The notes under the pieces were generated by a model that was given only the letters and a program-made list of their open reading frames with translations, was not told the DNA's origin and did not search any database. DNA of 6,824 nucleotides from Methanobacteriota archaeon (lineage in GTDB: Archaea > Thermoplasmatota > Thermoplasmata > JAUWGG01), in NCBI GenBank assembly GCA_030606525.1, contig JAUWGG010000055.1, positions 1 through 6,824 of the forward strand, read 5' to 3'. Both the position numbers and the translations under genes were made by a program. Positions 1-5,653 of the stretch are shown here, in pieces. Position 1 is the stretch's first letter; the number at the start of each line of letters is the position of its first letter.

Positions 1-166
1 CTTTCCATCCCGTTCCTTTGCTGGGAACGTGCATTAATACGCTGACGGTTGAATCCACACCTTTCTCATCTATTCCAATGATCCTCAAGACCTTAAGTGC
101 TATGCCGCTAGGGATATGGTCGATAACCGTACCATTCTTAATTGGTTGAACCTTCAATTCCTTCAT
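1..166 (-). CDS. pyrI: Aspartate carbamoyltransferase regulatory subunit, partial (C-terminus beyond window)
   Basis: Only the first 55 codons are visible. The translation begins MKELKVQPIKNGTVIDHIP, which lines up directly with the N-terminus of Escherichia coli PyrI (VEAIKRGTVIDHIP). PyrI binds CTP/ATP and tunes the activity of the PyrB catalytic trimers in pyrimidine synthesis. Residues matching the nucleotide-site positions I12, V17, D19 and H20 of E. coli PyrI are present as I9, V14, D16 and H17. The remainder of the allosteric domain and the zinc domain with its four cysteines lie outside the window, so zinc binding cannot be checked here. The ATG (164-166) overlaps the TGA stop of pyrB (163-165) as ATGA, implying translational coupling and matched production of the two chains. 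Identification is confident; completeness is unknown. Confidence 0.93.
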   Translation of the reverse strand, partial: MKELKVQPIKNGTVIDHIPSGIALKVLRIIGIDEKGVDSTVSVLMHVPSKGTGWK

Positions 167-1092
167 TCAACGGCCCCCAATACTAAACCTAACAGAGCCA
201 TCCTTACTGGTACACCGTTGAAAGCCTGTTTGAAGTAAAGAGCATGAGAGGTAGAATCCACCTCCGGTGAGATCTCTTTCACTCTTGGCAGTGGATGCAT
301 TACGATCAGATCTTCTTTAGCTTCACTAAGCATCTTTATATTAATTTGGTATGTACCAGCAACTTTCTTATATTCCTCTGGATCTGGAAAACGCTCTTTT
401 TGAATCCTCGTAACGTACAGTACATCTGCTGTGGGGATAACATCTTCCAATGAAGTACTGACCCGGGTCAATAATCCTTTATCTCCAGCATAGTCAACGA
501 TCTCTTTGGGCATTTGAAGCACAGATGGGGCAACGAATGTTAGATTAGCCCGGAGCATCGTTAACGCATAAGCCAGGGAATGAACGGTCCGTCCATATTT
601 TAAATCTCCAATTAGGACGACATTTTTCCCTTCTATTTTTCCTTTTTCTTCTTTTATTGTGAACAGATCCAAAAGTGTTTGAGTTGGATGCTGACCCGCA
701 CCATCGCCTGCATTTATAACAGGCTTTTCTGAAAACTCAGCTGCTAACCTTGCCGCTCCTTCATGTGGATGCCTGAGCACTATTACATCAGAATAAGATT
801 TTGCCATTCTAACTGTATCTGCCAACGTTTCACCTTTTACTAAAGATGTACCTCCTGGTTCAGAAAAACCTATTACCTTTCCCCCAAGGCGGGACATAGC
901 GCACTCAAAAGATAATCTGGTTCTTGTACTCGGCTCAAAGAATAATGTAGATAGGATCTTCCCTGATAATATATCGCTCTTTTTCTCCCCTTTTGCTATG
1001 GGAAGCATCTCTTTAGCTTTTTTTAATATGTAATTGATTTCGTCCACAGAAAAATCGCTGATCGATACAACATCTATTCCCTTAAGTTTCAT
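163..1092 (-). CDS. pyrB: Aspartate carbamoyltransferase catalytic subunit
   Basis: This 309-residue protein catalyses carbamoyl phosphate + L-aspartate to N-carbamoyl-L-aspartate, the committed step of pyrimidine synthesis. The length is normal for the family. The carbamoyl-phosphate loop FEPSTRTR is at 52-59, the 80s loop with S83 and K86 (SLVKGET) at 83-89, RHP at 107-109, HPTQ at 135-138, GRTVHSL at 167-173, YVTRIQKERF at 226-235 and HPLPR at 266-270. All ligand-contacting positions known from E. coli PyrB therefore appear intact, and the enzyme should be active. The ending VDSTSHALYFKQAFNGVPVR is also typical. It overlaps pyrI by four bases, so a catalytic/regulatory holoenzyme is expected. 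No convincing Shine-Dalgarno precedes the ATG, and the TATA-like element near 1125 would give a very short leader or none. Ornithine carbamoyltransferase is the only serious alternative; the neighbouring pyrI rules it out. Confidence 0.97.
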   Translation of the reverse strand: MKLKGIDVVSISDFSVDEINYILKKAKEMLPIAKGEKKSDILSGKILSTLFFEPSTRTRLSFECAMSRLGGKVIGFSEPGGTSLVKGETLADTVRMAKSYSDVIVLRHPHEGAARLAAEFSEKPVINAGDGAGQHPTQTLLDLFTIKEEKGKIEGKNVVLIGDLKYGRTVHSLAYALTMLRANLTFVAPSVLQMPKEIVDYAGDKGLLTRVSTSLEDVIPTADVLYVTRIQKERFPDPEEYKKVAGTYQINIKMLSEAKEDLIVMHPLPRVKEISPEVDSTSHALYFKQAFNGVPVRMALLGLVLGAVE

Positions 1093-1120
1093 ATCGAGTG
1101 TTGGTAAATGATGTACATGG

Positions 1121-1131
1121 TTATAATATTA
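1121..1131 (-). promoter_or_regulatory. Candidate TATA box of pyrBI
   Basis: On the minus strand this reads TAATATTATAA, an archaeal TATA-like element inside the 55-bp gap between rsmA and pyrB. Its centre is about 33 bases before the pyrB ATG, so initiation about 25 bases downstream would give a leader of under 10 bases. That agrees with the lack of a Shine-Dalgarno before pyrB. pyrBI could thus be controlled apart from the upstream operon. AT-rich gaps give such matches by chance, so confidence is moderate. Confidence 0.45.
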
Positions 1132-1147
1132 ACTAATTTATTCATGA

Positions 1148-1957
1148 TTATAAATCTCTATAGATCTCATCCGCGATAATACCAATTTCCTCCGGGCTGA
1201 GTTCTTCAACCCTTTTATCTTTGTAGGGTATATGCTGCACGATCGATTTCATTGCCTCCTTGTCCTCGGCAAAATTCTTCCACCCCATTAAAAGTGAATT
1301 CTGGATCTTCTTTCGTCTGTGGGAAAAAAGAGTTTCCACTACCTTAAAGAACAGCGCTTCATCCTTCACTTTGAATATTGGCTCTCGCGGGGTAAGTTTA
1401 ACGACAGCAGAATCGATCTTTGGCTGAGGGTAGAAGGCTGTTTTTGGCACGTATTCCAAGCGCTCACATTCTCCTCTATAATAAACATTGACCGATAATC
1501 TTGAATATTCTTTGCCTTTCTTAGCCACCATTCTATCAGCGAATTCCTTTTGATACATCAGGATTGCATACTGGAAGTCATGCGCTAAAAATTTGAATGT
1601 TATTGGTGAAGAGATTTTATACGGTAGATTGGAAATGATCTTATCGAAGTAAGGAAAATTGATTTTTAAGGCATCCGCGTTAATCAATTCGATCTCATCT
1701 CCGAATTCATTCGCTAAGTATGAGCAAAATTTCTTGTCCTGCTCTACTGCTATAACCCTTTTAGCTTTTTTAACGATGTGCTTCGTAAGTATACCTAAGC
1801 CTGGACCAACTTCTAGGACAACATCCTCTTTATCAATATTTCCGTGTTCTATTATCTTGTAAGCGATGTGCTCGTCGATCAAAAAATGCTGGCTTAATCT
1901 CTTGGACGGACGGATATTGTATGTTTTTAAAATATCCTTTACATCATCAATCCTCAT
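1148..1957 (-). CDS. rsmA: 16S rRNA dimethyladenosine transferase (KsgA/Dim1 family)
   Basis: This 269-residue S-adenosylmethionine-dependent enzyme dimethylates the two adjacent adenosines in the 3' terminal hairpin of 16S rRNA during late small-subunit assembly. Visible family signatures are QHFLID at 23-28, the SAM-binding EVGPGLGILT at 49-58, an acidic VEQD at 71-74 for the ribose, NADAL at 93-97, the catalytic NLPY at 110-113 and YQKEFA at 135-140. The small C-terminal helical domain includes FSHRRKKIQNSL at 211-222 and ends with RVEELSPEEI. Length and motif set are complete. The ATG at 1955-1957 is chosen because the GAGG at 1962-1965, which overlaps the end of the DUF655 gene, is four bases upstream. 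The gap to DUF655 is only 7 bases, so it is co-transcribed and probably translationally coupled. Archaeal DUF655-ksgA adjacency is well known. Confidence 0.97.
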   Translation of the reverse strand: MRIDDVKDILKTYNIRPSKRLSQHFLIDEHIAYKIIEHGNIDKEDVVLEVGPGLGILTKHIVKKAKRVIAVEQDKKFCSYLANEFGDEIELINADALKINFPYFDKIISNLPYKISSPITFKFLAHDFQYAILMYQKEFADRMVAKKGKEYSRLSVNVYYRGECERLEYVPKTAFYPQPKIDSAVVKLTPREPIFKVKDEALFFKVVETLFSHRRKKIQNSLLMGWKNFAEDKEAMKSIVQHIPYKDKRVEELSPEEIGIIADEIYRDL

Positions 1958-1964
1958 CGTGCCT

Positions 1965-2510
1965 CTATTTCGCTACGAAGATATGATATTTTTCTTTGGA
2001 ATTGATCAACTCTGTTTCTATCCTCTGAGCAATGAGTTTTGCTGGGTGATGAAGTGAGCTTACCCGTTTATCTAGGTCTTTGAAACTGCTGAATTTTTCT
2101 TTCTTTCTTTCATCAATGATCGTCCACATGGATTTTTTTCCAAGACCGGGAAGCAGTTCCAACATATGAAAACGAGTGGTTATCGACTGCGCTTCATTGT
2201 AAAATCTTATGAATTTTTCTTCCTTCTGCTTCACTATCTCCTGAATAACGTAGGGCAATTCGCTCTGCGCAGCATTCGTTAGATCATTGTAACCAATTCT
2301 ACGTTTAACGTGGAGTATCTTCAATCTATTCTCGATATCCTTACCTACGTATACCCTCTCACCAACGGTTAATTCAGCATCAGGTTTTGGTATCAATTCA
2401 AATAATTTGAATTCATCTTCACCCAAGGCCAGCGCTAAACCCTCACGTTTGAACCCCCTCTGCGGATGCCCTTGTGGTAAATAATCTAAAATGTATGCAA
2501 AATCTTCCAT
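1965..2510 (-). CDS. DUF655 family predicted RNA-binding protein with helix-hairpin-helix
   Basis: This 181-residue protein belongs to the archaeal DUF655 family (COG1491), known structurally but without an established biochemical role. It opens with MEDFAYILDYLPQGHPQRG, typical of the family. An N-terminal beta-rich, OB-like part follows (residues about 10-75, with LTVGERVYVG), then helices, then a helix-hairpin-helix segment around LPGLGKKSMWTIIDERK (about 120-136) expected to contact nucleic acid. The ATG at 2508-2510 is preferred because GAGAGGG lies six bases upstream and the family usually starts here. The alternative is GTG at 2523-2525, adding five residues and overlapping the rpoF stop as GTGA; coupling keeps it open. 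The fixed position between rpoF and rsmA suggests a role linked to ribosome biogenesis or transcription, which is inference from context only. Confidence 0.9.
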   Translation of the reverse strand: MEDFAYILDYLPQGHPQRGFKREGLALALGEDEFKLFELIPKPDAELTVGERVYVGKDIENRLKILHVKRRIGYNDLTNAAQSELPYVIQEIVKQKEEKFIRFYNEAQSITTRFHMLELLPGLGKKSMWTIIDERKKEKFSSFKDLDKRVSSLHHPAKLIAQRIETELINSKEKYHIFVAK

Positions 2511-2521
2511 ATCTCGCCCTC

Positions 2522-2842
2522 TCACAAATATTTCCTGACAGTTTCTAAAATCTGCTCAATATTTTCGCTTTCAAGAGTAAATCTTGCCTTTGTAAAAATG
2601 ATCTTGACATCATCAGGATGTGTTGGCAGGATGTCCGCTATCCTGGCAGCATTAACGCTCGAGACGAACTCGCACTTCTCCAATTCATCACGGAGCTTCT
2701 TGATTTTTCTATAATCCAATTTAGTGAATTGTTTGGCATGTTCAAGTGCTATCTTTTGCTCTGGAGAAAGCTCACGCTTTTTTTTCTCTTTTTCAAGAAG
2801 CGTTTTGACTTCACCAACAGTTAGATACTTGCCCTCTGCCAT
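2522..2842 (-). CDS. rpoF: DNA-directed RNA polymerase subunit F (Rpb4 homologue)
   Basis: This 106-residue subunit pairs with RpoE (Rpb7) to form the stalk of archaeal RNA polymerase, which contacts nascent RNA and helps open the promoter and terminate transcription. The sequence is mostly helical and highly charged. The diagnostic part is the C-terminal HRDC-like segment, with ADILPTHPDDVKIIFTKARF at 69-88, followed by a final helix ending in VRKYL. Length is normal. The start is well supported: a GGAGGGTGAG Shine-Dalgarno occupies 2848-2857, giving a six-base spacer from the GGTGA part to the ATG. It follows L21e by 29 bases and runs directly into DUF655. The L21e-rpoF-DUF655 order is conserved in many archaea, which reinforces the assignment even though the protein sequence itself is poorly conserved. 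Confidence 0.95.
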   Translation of the reverse strand: MAEGKYLTVGEVKTLLEKEKKKRELSPEQKIALEHAKQFTKLDYRKIKKLRDELEKCEFVSSVNAARIADILPTHPDDVKIIFTKARFTLESENIEQILETVRKYL

Positions 2843-2847
2843 GTTTT

Positions 2848-2857
2848 CTCACCCTCC
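2848..2857 (-). promoter_or_regulatory. Strong ribosome binding site of rpoF
   Basis: On the minus strand this reads GGAGGGTGAG, close to the full complement of the archaeal 16S rRNA 3' end (AGGAGGTGA). The spacing fixes the rpoF ATG at 2840-2842. It is the longest such match in the operon. Confidence 0.8.
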
Positions 2858-2871
2858 AAACTTAAAATACA

Positions 2872-3168
2872 TTAGAATTTCTGTTTTTTCAGGTGCTCAG
2901 GCTTGACGATTACGCGCTTCATTTTGTTTCCCATTTTGACATCGAGGAGGAATGCATTGCCTTGAGTACCCACTACGGTTCCTGTTTTCCCATGAAATCT
3001 ACTGTGGGGCTGACCCTTGTGCACACTGGGATCGATGATTATATTCGCTTTCTCTCCAGTTGTGTATGTCTGAAATGAACGAGTGATCGGAGACAGACCC
3101 CTCTCCCTGGGTCTTTTACTTAATTTTGATCTCGTTCTTCTCCTCAATCCTTTTGAGCTCTTCACCAT
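2872..3168 (-). CDS. rpl21e: 50S ribosomal protein L21e
   Basis: This 98-residue large-subunit protein is shared by archaea and eukaryotes and absent from bacteria. The N-terminus MVKSSKGLRRRTRSKLSKRP is a basic rRNA-binding extension typical of the family. The core has IDPSVHKGQPHSRFHGKTG at 45-63, the most diagnostic stretch, followed by the SH3-like turn GTVVGTQGNAFLLDV and the ending VIVKPEHLKK. The ATG at 3166-3168 is preferred because AGGTGA at 3177-3182 lies eight bases upstream and the family starts with MV. A longer reading from GTG at 3178-3180 would add four residues but begins inside that Shine-Dalgarno. The gene sits 36 bases after pus10 and 29 before rpoF, so it is operonic. A TATA-like element at 3191-3200 could give extra transcription of this highly needed protein. 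Confidence 0.96.
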   Translation of the reverse strand: MVKSSKGLRRRTRSKLSKRPRERGLSPITRSFQTYTTGEKANIIIDPSVHKGQPHSRFHGKTGTVVGTQGNAFLLDVKMGNKMKRVIVKPEHLKKQKF

Positions 3169-3190
3169 ACCTTCACTCACCTATTCATTC

Positions 3191-3200
3191 ATATTATATT
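3191..3200 (-). promoter_or_regulatory. Possible internal TATA box before L21e
   Basis: The minus strand reads AATATAATAT in the 36-bp gap between pus10 and L21e. Its centre is about 27 bases before the L21e ATG, so a transcript from it would start almost at the ATG and exclude the Shine-Dalgarno at 3177-3182. It may be a leaderless internal promoter, or merely AT-rich spacer; both readings are open. Confidence 0.3.
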
Positions 3201-3204
3201 GGCG

Positions 3205-4470
3205 TTATTCTTCATGTATTTTAATCACATCTAATCTTTTCACTTCGCACTTCATACCCAATCCTTCTGCTAAACTGGGCCTTGTCCTTCCTTCATCCCC
3301 ATGTACAAACTCCTTTATGTAGGTTCCTGCCTCTGCAGTTATTATCAGTTCAGCTTCATTCTCCATTTCGGTTAGTTCAGCTTTGATATCCAATATTCTC
3401 CTTTTTCTTCGCTTATCTGCCCTTCTATGGACAACTCTTAATGGAGTTTGTTGGGCTATTTCTTTTCCCTTAAATGCTTTAACTACTTCATTAAGTTTTT
3501 CCTTGTTAACCTTCTTTCCGAGTTCAACCAAAACACTGTATGTTTTTTGGCACCTCACGGATTTAATCGCTACAACCTCTCTTCTATCCGACGATCTAAG
3601 TTCCATTACCTCCACTTTCCCTTCAGCAGATCTATTTATCCTTTTTTGAATTGAGGTGTAATCTATGTTCCTTTTTATTGGGGTTTTTATCTCAATTATA
3701 AAGGGTCTCCCATTGCCAAGCATTTTTGCGTCTATGTCCTCTCGCCCCATACCATGGAAGGAATGCCCTTTGCCCATCGTTATCTCCATTACCTCTTTTG
3801 CAATCAATTCTTCCACACTTTCAGCATACATTTTTCCAGTATGGTTGCATAGTTCACAACCTTTGCCCAAGCAGTGTTTGCATGTCCATTTAGTTTGCGG
3901 AATACCCCTGATCTTTTTTAAGTAACGACCGTAGATGAATAAAGGGGCAACTTGAATTTCAACATCATCGTACCTGGTATCTATAGTTGCAACCACTTCC
4001 GGTCTTTCAAAATTGACCTCCTTTCCAACTCTTTTTTCAACCAGCTTCCCAACTTCTCTATTGATCTCTGATTTTATGGGCTCAAATTGCTCTACAGCCG
4101 CTTCACTCCACAGCGATTCTTCTCTTTCCACGATCTCAATATCTATCCTGCAGCCGATCAAGAAATTATTGAATTCCCAATCGTTTAACTTCTCCACGAT
4201 CATCTCGCTGAATTTCTCTACTTCATTGAAGAGGTCGCTGCATAACCAACATTTTTCAGATATCTCCGATGAGTAATCAAAATGCTCTCGAATCAATCTC
4301 CCCCGTGTAGTGTTATCCACACCGTATCCCACTCTAGCGAATAATCTGCCGAGACAATGGTCGCATAACCTCCTTTCTTTCATGATGTTCTCGATCTTCG
4401 TATTTTTAATATGCTGTTCAAGCAATGCAGTTAACTCTTTCTCTGCTGTTTTCTCTAATAGATGTTCCAT
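3205..4470 (-). CDS. pus10: tRNA pseudouridine synthase Pus10
   Basis: This 421-residue archaeal Pus10 converts uridine to pseudouridine in the T-loop of tRNA (position 55, and 54 in many archaea). The N-terminal part carries two CxxC pairs, CDHCLGRLFA from residue 36 and CWLC from 74, a putative zinc site next to the THUMP-like RNA-binding region. A second cysteine cluster follows at 197, 200, 205 and 208 (CKHCLGKGCELC). The synthase core has GREDIDAKMLGNGRPF near 242-257; the aspartate of GRED (D245) aligns with the catalytic Asp of the GRTD motif in other pseudouridine synthases. The family ending TYIKEFVHGDEGRTRPSL is intact. The ATG at 4468-4470 is preferred because GGTG sits six bases upstream (GGTGGGGAGC then ATG); the ATG at 4480-4482, adding four residues, has no Shine-Dalgarno. 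It follows the 179-residue gene by 21 bases and precedes L21e. Confidence 0.95.
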   Translation of the reverse strand: MEHLLEKTAEKELTALLEQHIKNTKIENIMKERRLCDHCLGRLFARVGYGVDNTTRGRLIREHFDYSSEISEKCWLCSDLFNEVEKFSEMIVEKLNDWEFNNFLIGCRIDIEIVEREESLWSEAAVEQFEPIKSEINREVGKLVEKRVGKEVNFERPEVVATIDTRYDDVEIQVAPLFIYGRYLKKIRGIPQTKWTCKHCLGKGCELCNHTGKMYAESVEELIAKEVMEITMGKGHSFHGMGREDIDAKMLGNGRPFIIEIKTPIKRNIDYTSIQKRINRSAEGKVEVMELRSSDRREVVAIKSVRCQKTYSVLVELGKKVNKEKLNEVVKAFKGKEIAQQTPLRVVHRRADKRRKRRILDIKAELTEMENEAELIITAEAGTYIKEFVHGDEGRTRPSLAEGLGMKCEVKRLDVIKIHEE

Positions 4471-4491
4471 GCTCCCCACCATAAAAATTAT

Positions 4492-5031
4492 TTACTTTGA
4501 ATCTACCTGCAAACGCTCTCTGCAGTGTTCCCATATGAGCGAAGGTTCACCCTTTAAATGTGCCTCGTACCATATCTTGATCATCGCTCCTACTCTTTCC
4601 CACAACTCGTGGAAATCCACGTCTTTTGTTGGAGATATGAAAATCAAATAATCAGTTCTTTTCTCTTTTCCTTCCTGCAAACTGCACACAATTTTTAAGG
4701 TTTCCACGCCATGAAACGTATATATATCGCTCCTCAATCCATAATAATGATCGGCTCCCTCATTCGCCAACACTATCTCATTCACCTCTTTAAAGTTGAA
4801 ATCCTCTCGCAGTACCCATTGTTTTTTTCCTTCATAATTTGCTATTTCCCATTGCATTGGTGTGAGCTTCAATTCCAAACCTAGATCGATTGCAAATCGT
4901 ATCCAAATATTCAAAAAGAACTTGAAAATCTCCTTAACCACTTCACCCTTTTCATCAGTTTTCTTCATTGGACGAAATCGTTTAGTGATAGAATCAATTT
5001 CCTTATCGAACTCTCGTAACCATTCTCCCAT
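4492..5031 (-). CDS. Hypothetical protein, 179 residues, first gene of the pus10 operon
   Basis: I do not recognise this family. The protein is soluble-looking, with no signal peptide and no membrane segment. By eye it has an N-terminal helix (about 1-20), a second amphipathic helix (about 28-50), a central part that looks strand-rich (about 56-133, with QWVLREDF, TLKIVCSL and TDYLIFISP), and two C-terminal helices (about 138-176, with ELWERVGAMIKIWYEAHL). It is rich in tryptophan (seven: W4, 43, 61, 72, 144, 154, 167) and has only two cysteines. The ATG at 5029-5031 lies about 30 bases from a clear TATA box, so the transcript would be leaderless or nearly so; there is no proper Shine-Dalgarno. 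It lies 21 bases before pus10, so it is probably co-expressed with the tRNA/ribosome genes. Function is unknown; co-transcription is the only clue. Confidence 0.82.
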   Translation of the reverse strand: MGEWLREFDKEIDSITKRFRPMKKTDEKGEVVKEIFKFFLNIWIRFAIDLGLELKLTPMQWEIANYEGKKQWVLREDFNFKEVNEIVLANEGADHYYGLRSDIYTFHGVETLKIVCSLQEGKEKRTDYLIFISPTKDVDFHELWERVGAMIKIWYEAHLKGEPSLIWEHCRERLQVDSK

Positions 5032-5056
5032 GTTCCCAGATAGATAATGACAATCG

Positions 5057-5067
5057 CTTTATAAATA
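5057..5067 (-). promoter_or_regulatory. TATA box driving the pus10-L21e-rpoF-rsmA operon
   Basis: The minus strand reads TATTTATAAAG, a near-ideal archaeal TATA box. Its centre is about 31 bases before the ATG at 5031, which predicts initiation some five bases before the start codon. It lies in the 103-bp gap between alba and the 179-residue gene, and is the only strong promoter ahead of the six-gene series. Confidence 0.7.
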
Positions 5068-5083
5068 TTACTACCTTGTTCAA

Positions 5084-5118
5084 GAATAAAATAAGGTAAA
5101 ATGATAAGAGAAAGAGCG
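5084..5118 (-). terminator. Candidate T-rich terminator after alba
   Basis: Downstream of the alba stop the minus strand carries successive pyrimidine-rich tracts (CTCTTTCTCTT, then TTTTACCTTATTTTATTC). Archaeal termination commonly uses T-tracts without a hairpin. Its place between the alba stop and the next TATA box supports separating alba from the pus10 operon. No hairpin is visible, and the tracts are interrupted. Confidence 0.35.
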
Positions 5119-5134
5119 GTATTAGCACTTACTC

Positions 5135-5407
5135 TTACTTAGTCATGAATATCTCGATGGACGAGACATTTACTTTCCGACCTTCTTCCCCAGTTAATTC
5201 TTCTGTGGAAATCTGTATGTCCTTGACCTTCGCGTCTTGGATAAAACGGTTGCGAACGATTTCTGCCACATCTACTGCTCGACTAATAGACCGACCTCTT
5301 GCTTTCACAATCACTTCGTTGGATCCGCTGTTGAACTGGGTCACAACTGCCAAAACATAGTTCATTGCTGGTTTTTTCCCGATGAATACTGTATTCTCTT
5401 CTGCCAT
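5135..5407 (-). CDS. albA: DNA/RNA-binding protein Alba
   Basis: This 90-residue chromatin protein forms dimers that coat DNA and also bind RNA in archaeal cells. The opening MAEENTVFIGKKPAMNYV is characteristic; K11 and K12 match the paired lysines of the Sulfolobus protein (K16/K17), one of which is acetylated there. Further hallmarks are VIVKARGRSISRAVDVAE at 32-49, with several arginines for nucleic-acid contact, and the ending TEELTGEEGRKVNVSSIEI. The ATG at 5405-5407 is chosen because GGAGGT at 5415-5420 lies seven bases upstream and the resulting length is standard. An ATG at 5420-5422 would add five residues but overlaps that Shine-Dalgarno. The gene has its own promoter and probably its own terminator, so it is likely a single-gene transcript and highly expressed. 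Whether lysine acetylation occurs here is unknown. Confidence 0.96.
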   Translation of the reverse strand: MAEENTVFIGKKPAMNYVLAVVTQFNSGSNEVIVKARGRSISRAVDVAEIVRNRFIQDAKVKDIQISTEELTGEEGRKVNVSSIEIFMTK

Positions 5408-5414
5408 ATTTAAG

Positions 5415-5420
5415 ACCTCC
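5415..5420 (-). promoter_or_regulatory. Ribosome binding site that fixes the alba start
   Basis: The minus strand reads GGAGGT, with a seven-base spacer to the ATG at 5405-5407. The upstream in-frame ATG (5420-5422) overlaps it and so is unlikely to be used. Confidence 0.8.
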
Positions 5421-5452
5421 ATGTATACTGTCTAAAAATAAGATAGCACCAG

Positions 5453-5470
5453 CAGTATATATGTTTTTCG
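5453..5470 (-). promoter_or_regulatory. alba promoter: BRE and TATA box
   Basis: The minus strand reads CGAAAAACATATATACTG. The purine-rich CGAAAAA (5464-5470) suits a TFB recognition element and ATATATAC a TATA box. The TATA centre is near 5458, predicting initiation near 5432 and a leader of about 25 bases, long enough to include the GGAGGT ribosome binding site. It is the best-formed promoter in the window, as expected for an abundant chromatin protein. Confidence 0.7.
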
Positions 5471-5484
5471 TTTTACGATGGGAA

Positions 5485-5495
5485 ATCACAGTGAT
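5485..5495. promoter_or_regulatory. 11-bp palindrome upstream of the alba promoter
   Basis: ATCAC-A-GTGAT is a perfect inverted repeat with a one-base centre. It lies 15 bases beyond the BRE of alba, in the divergent intergenic region. The location suits a regulator or activator site, but a five-base arm is short and chance is possible. Confidence 0.3.
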
Positions 5496-5589
5496 ATTAA
5501 AATTTTCTGAACATGTAGATTATGTTGATAAAGAGTAGAACACGAATAAACGAATTGATACACTTTGTTAAGTAATCAATACAATCGAC

Positions 5590-5635
5590 TTAAAAATTTA
5601 AACTGTTCTAAGAAATATTTTAATACTTAGTAAAC
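5590..5635 (+). promoter_or_regulatory. Promoter zone of the surface-protein gene with inverted repeat
   Basis: Two TATA-like elements precede the plus-strand gene: TTAAAAATTTAAAC (5590-5603) and AAATATTTTAATAC (5613-5626). Initiation from the first would leave a leader of about 30 bases containing the GGGGAG at 5643-5648; from the second, a leader of about 10 bases. CTAAG (5608-5612) and CTTAG (5626-5630) form an inverted repeat around the second element, with outer GTT/AAC partly matching, so a repressor there could block TBP. Which element is used cannot be told from sequence. Confidence 0.4.
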
Positions 5636-5653
5636 GGATAATGGGGAGTAAAG

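Noticed and set aside
1659..2057. Plus-strand open frames opposite rsmA and DUF655
   Set aside because: They lie wholly or mostly on the complement of clear conserved genes, have no ribosome binding site and translate to low-complexity hydrophobic or serine-rich peptides.
2047..2092. TGATGA followed about 40 bases later by CTGA, resembling C and D boxes of a guide RNA
   Set aside because: It lies inside the DUF655 coding region on the opposite strand, internal C'/D' boxes are missing, and no terminal stem is seen.
3083..4651. Several plus-strand open frames (60-113 codons) opposite L21e, pus10 and the 179-residue gene
   Set aside because: They are antisense to well-supported genes and have phenylalanine/serine/leucine-rich translations typical of the complement of lysine/glutamate-rich coding DNA.
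5283..5489. Minus-strand open frame overlapping alba and its promoter
   Set aside because: It is an out-of-frame reading of alba and runs through the BRE/TATA region, so it cannot be a separate gene.
5496..5650. Possible small RNA in the divergent gap
   Set aside because: The stretch is AT-rich with only short inverted repeats; there is no GC-rich structured core, no tRNA-like fold and no recognisable riboswitch element.
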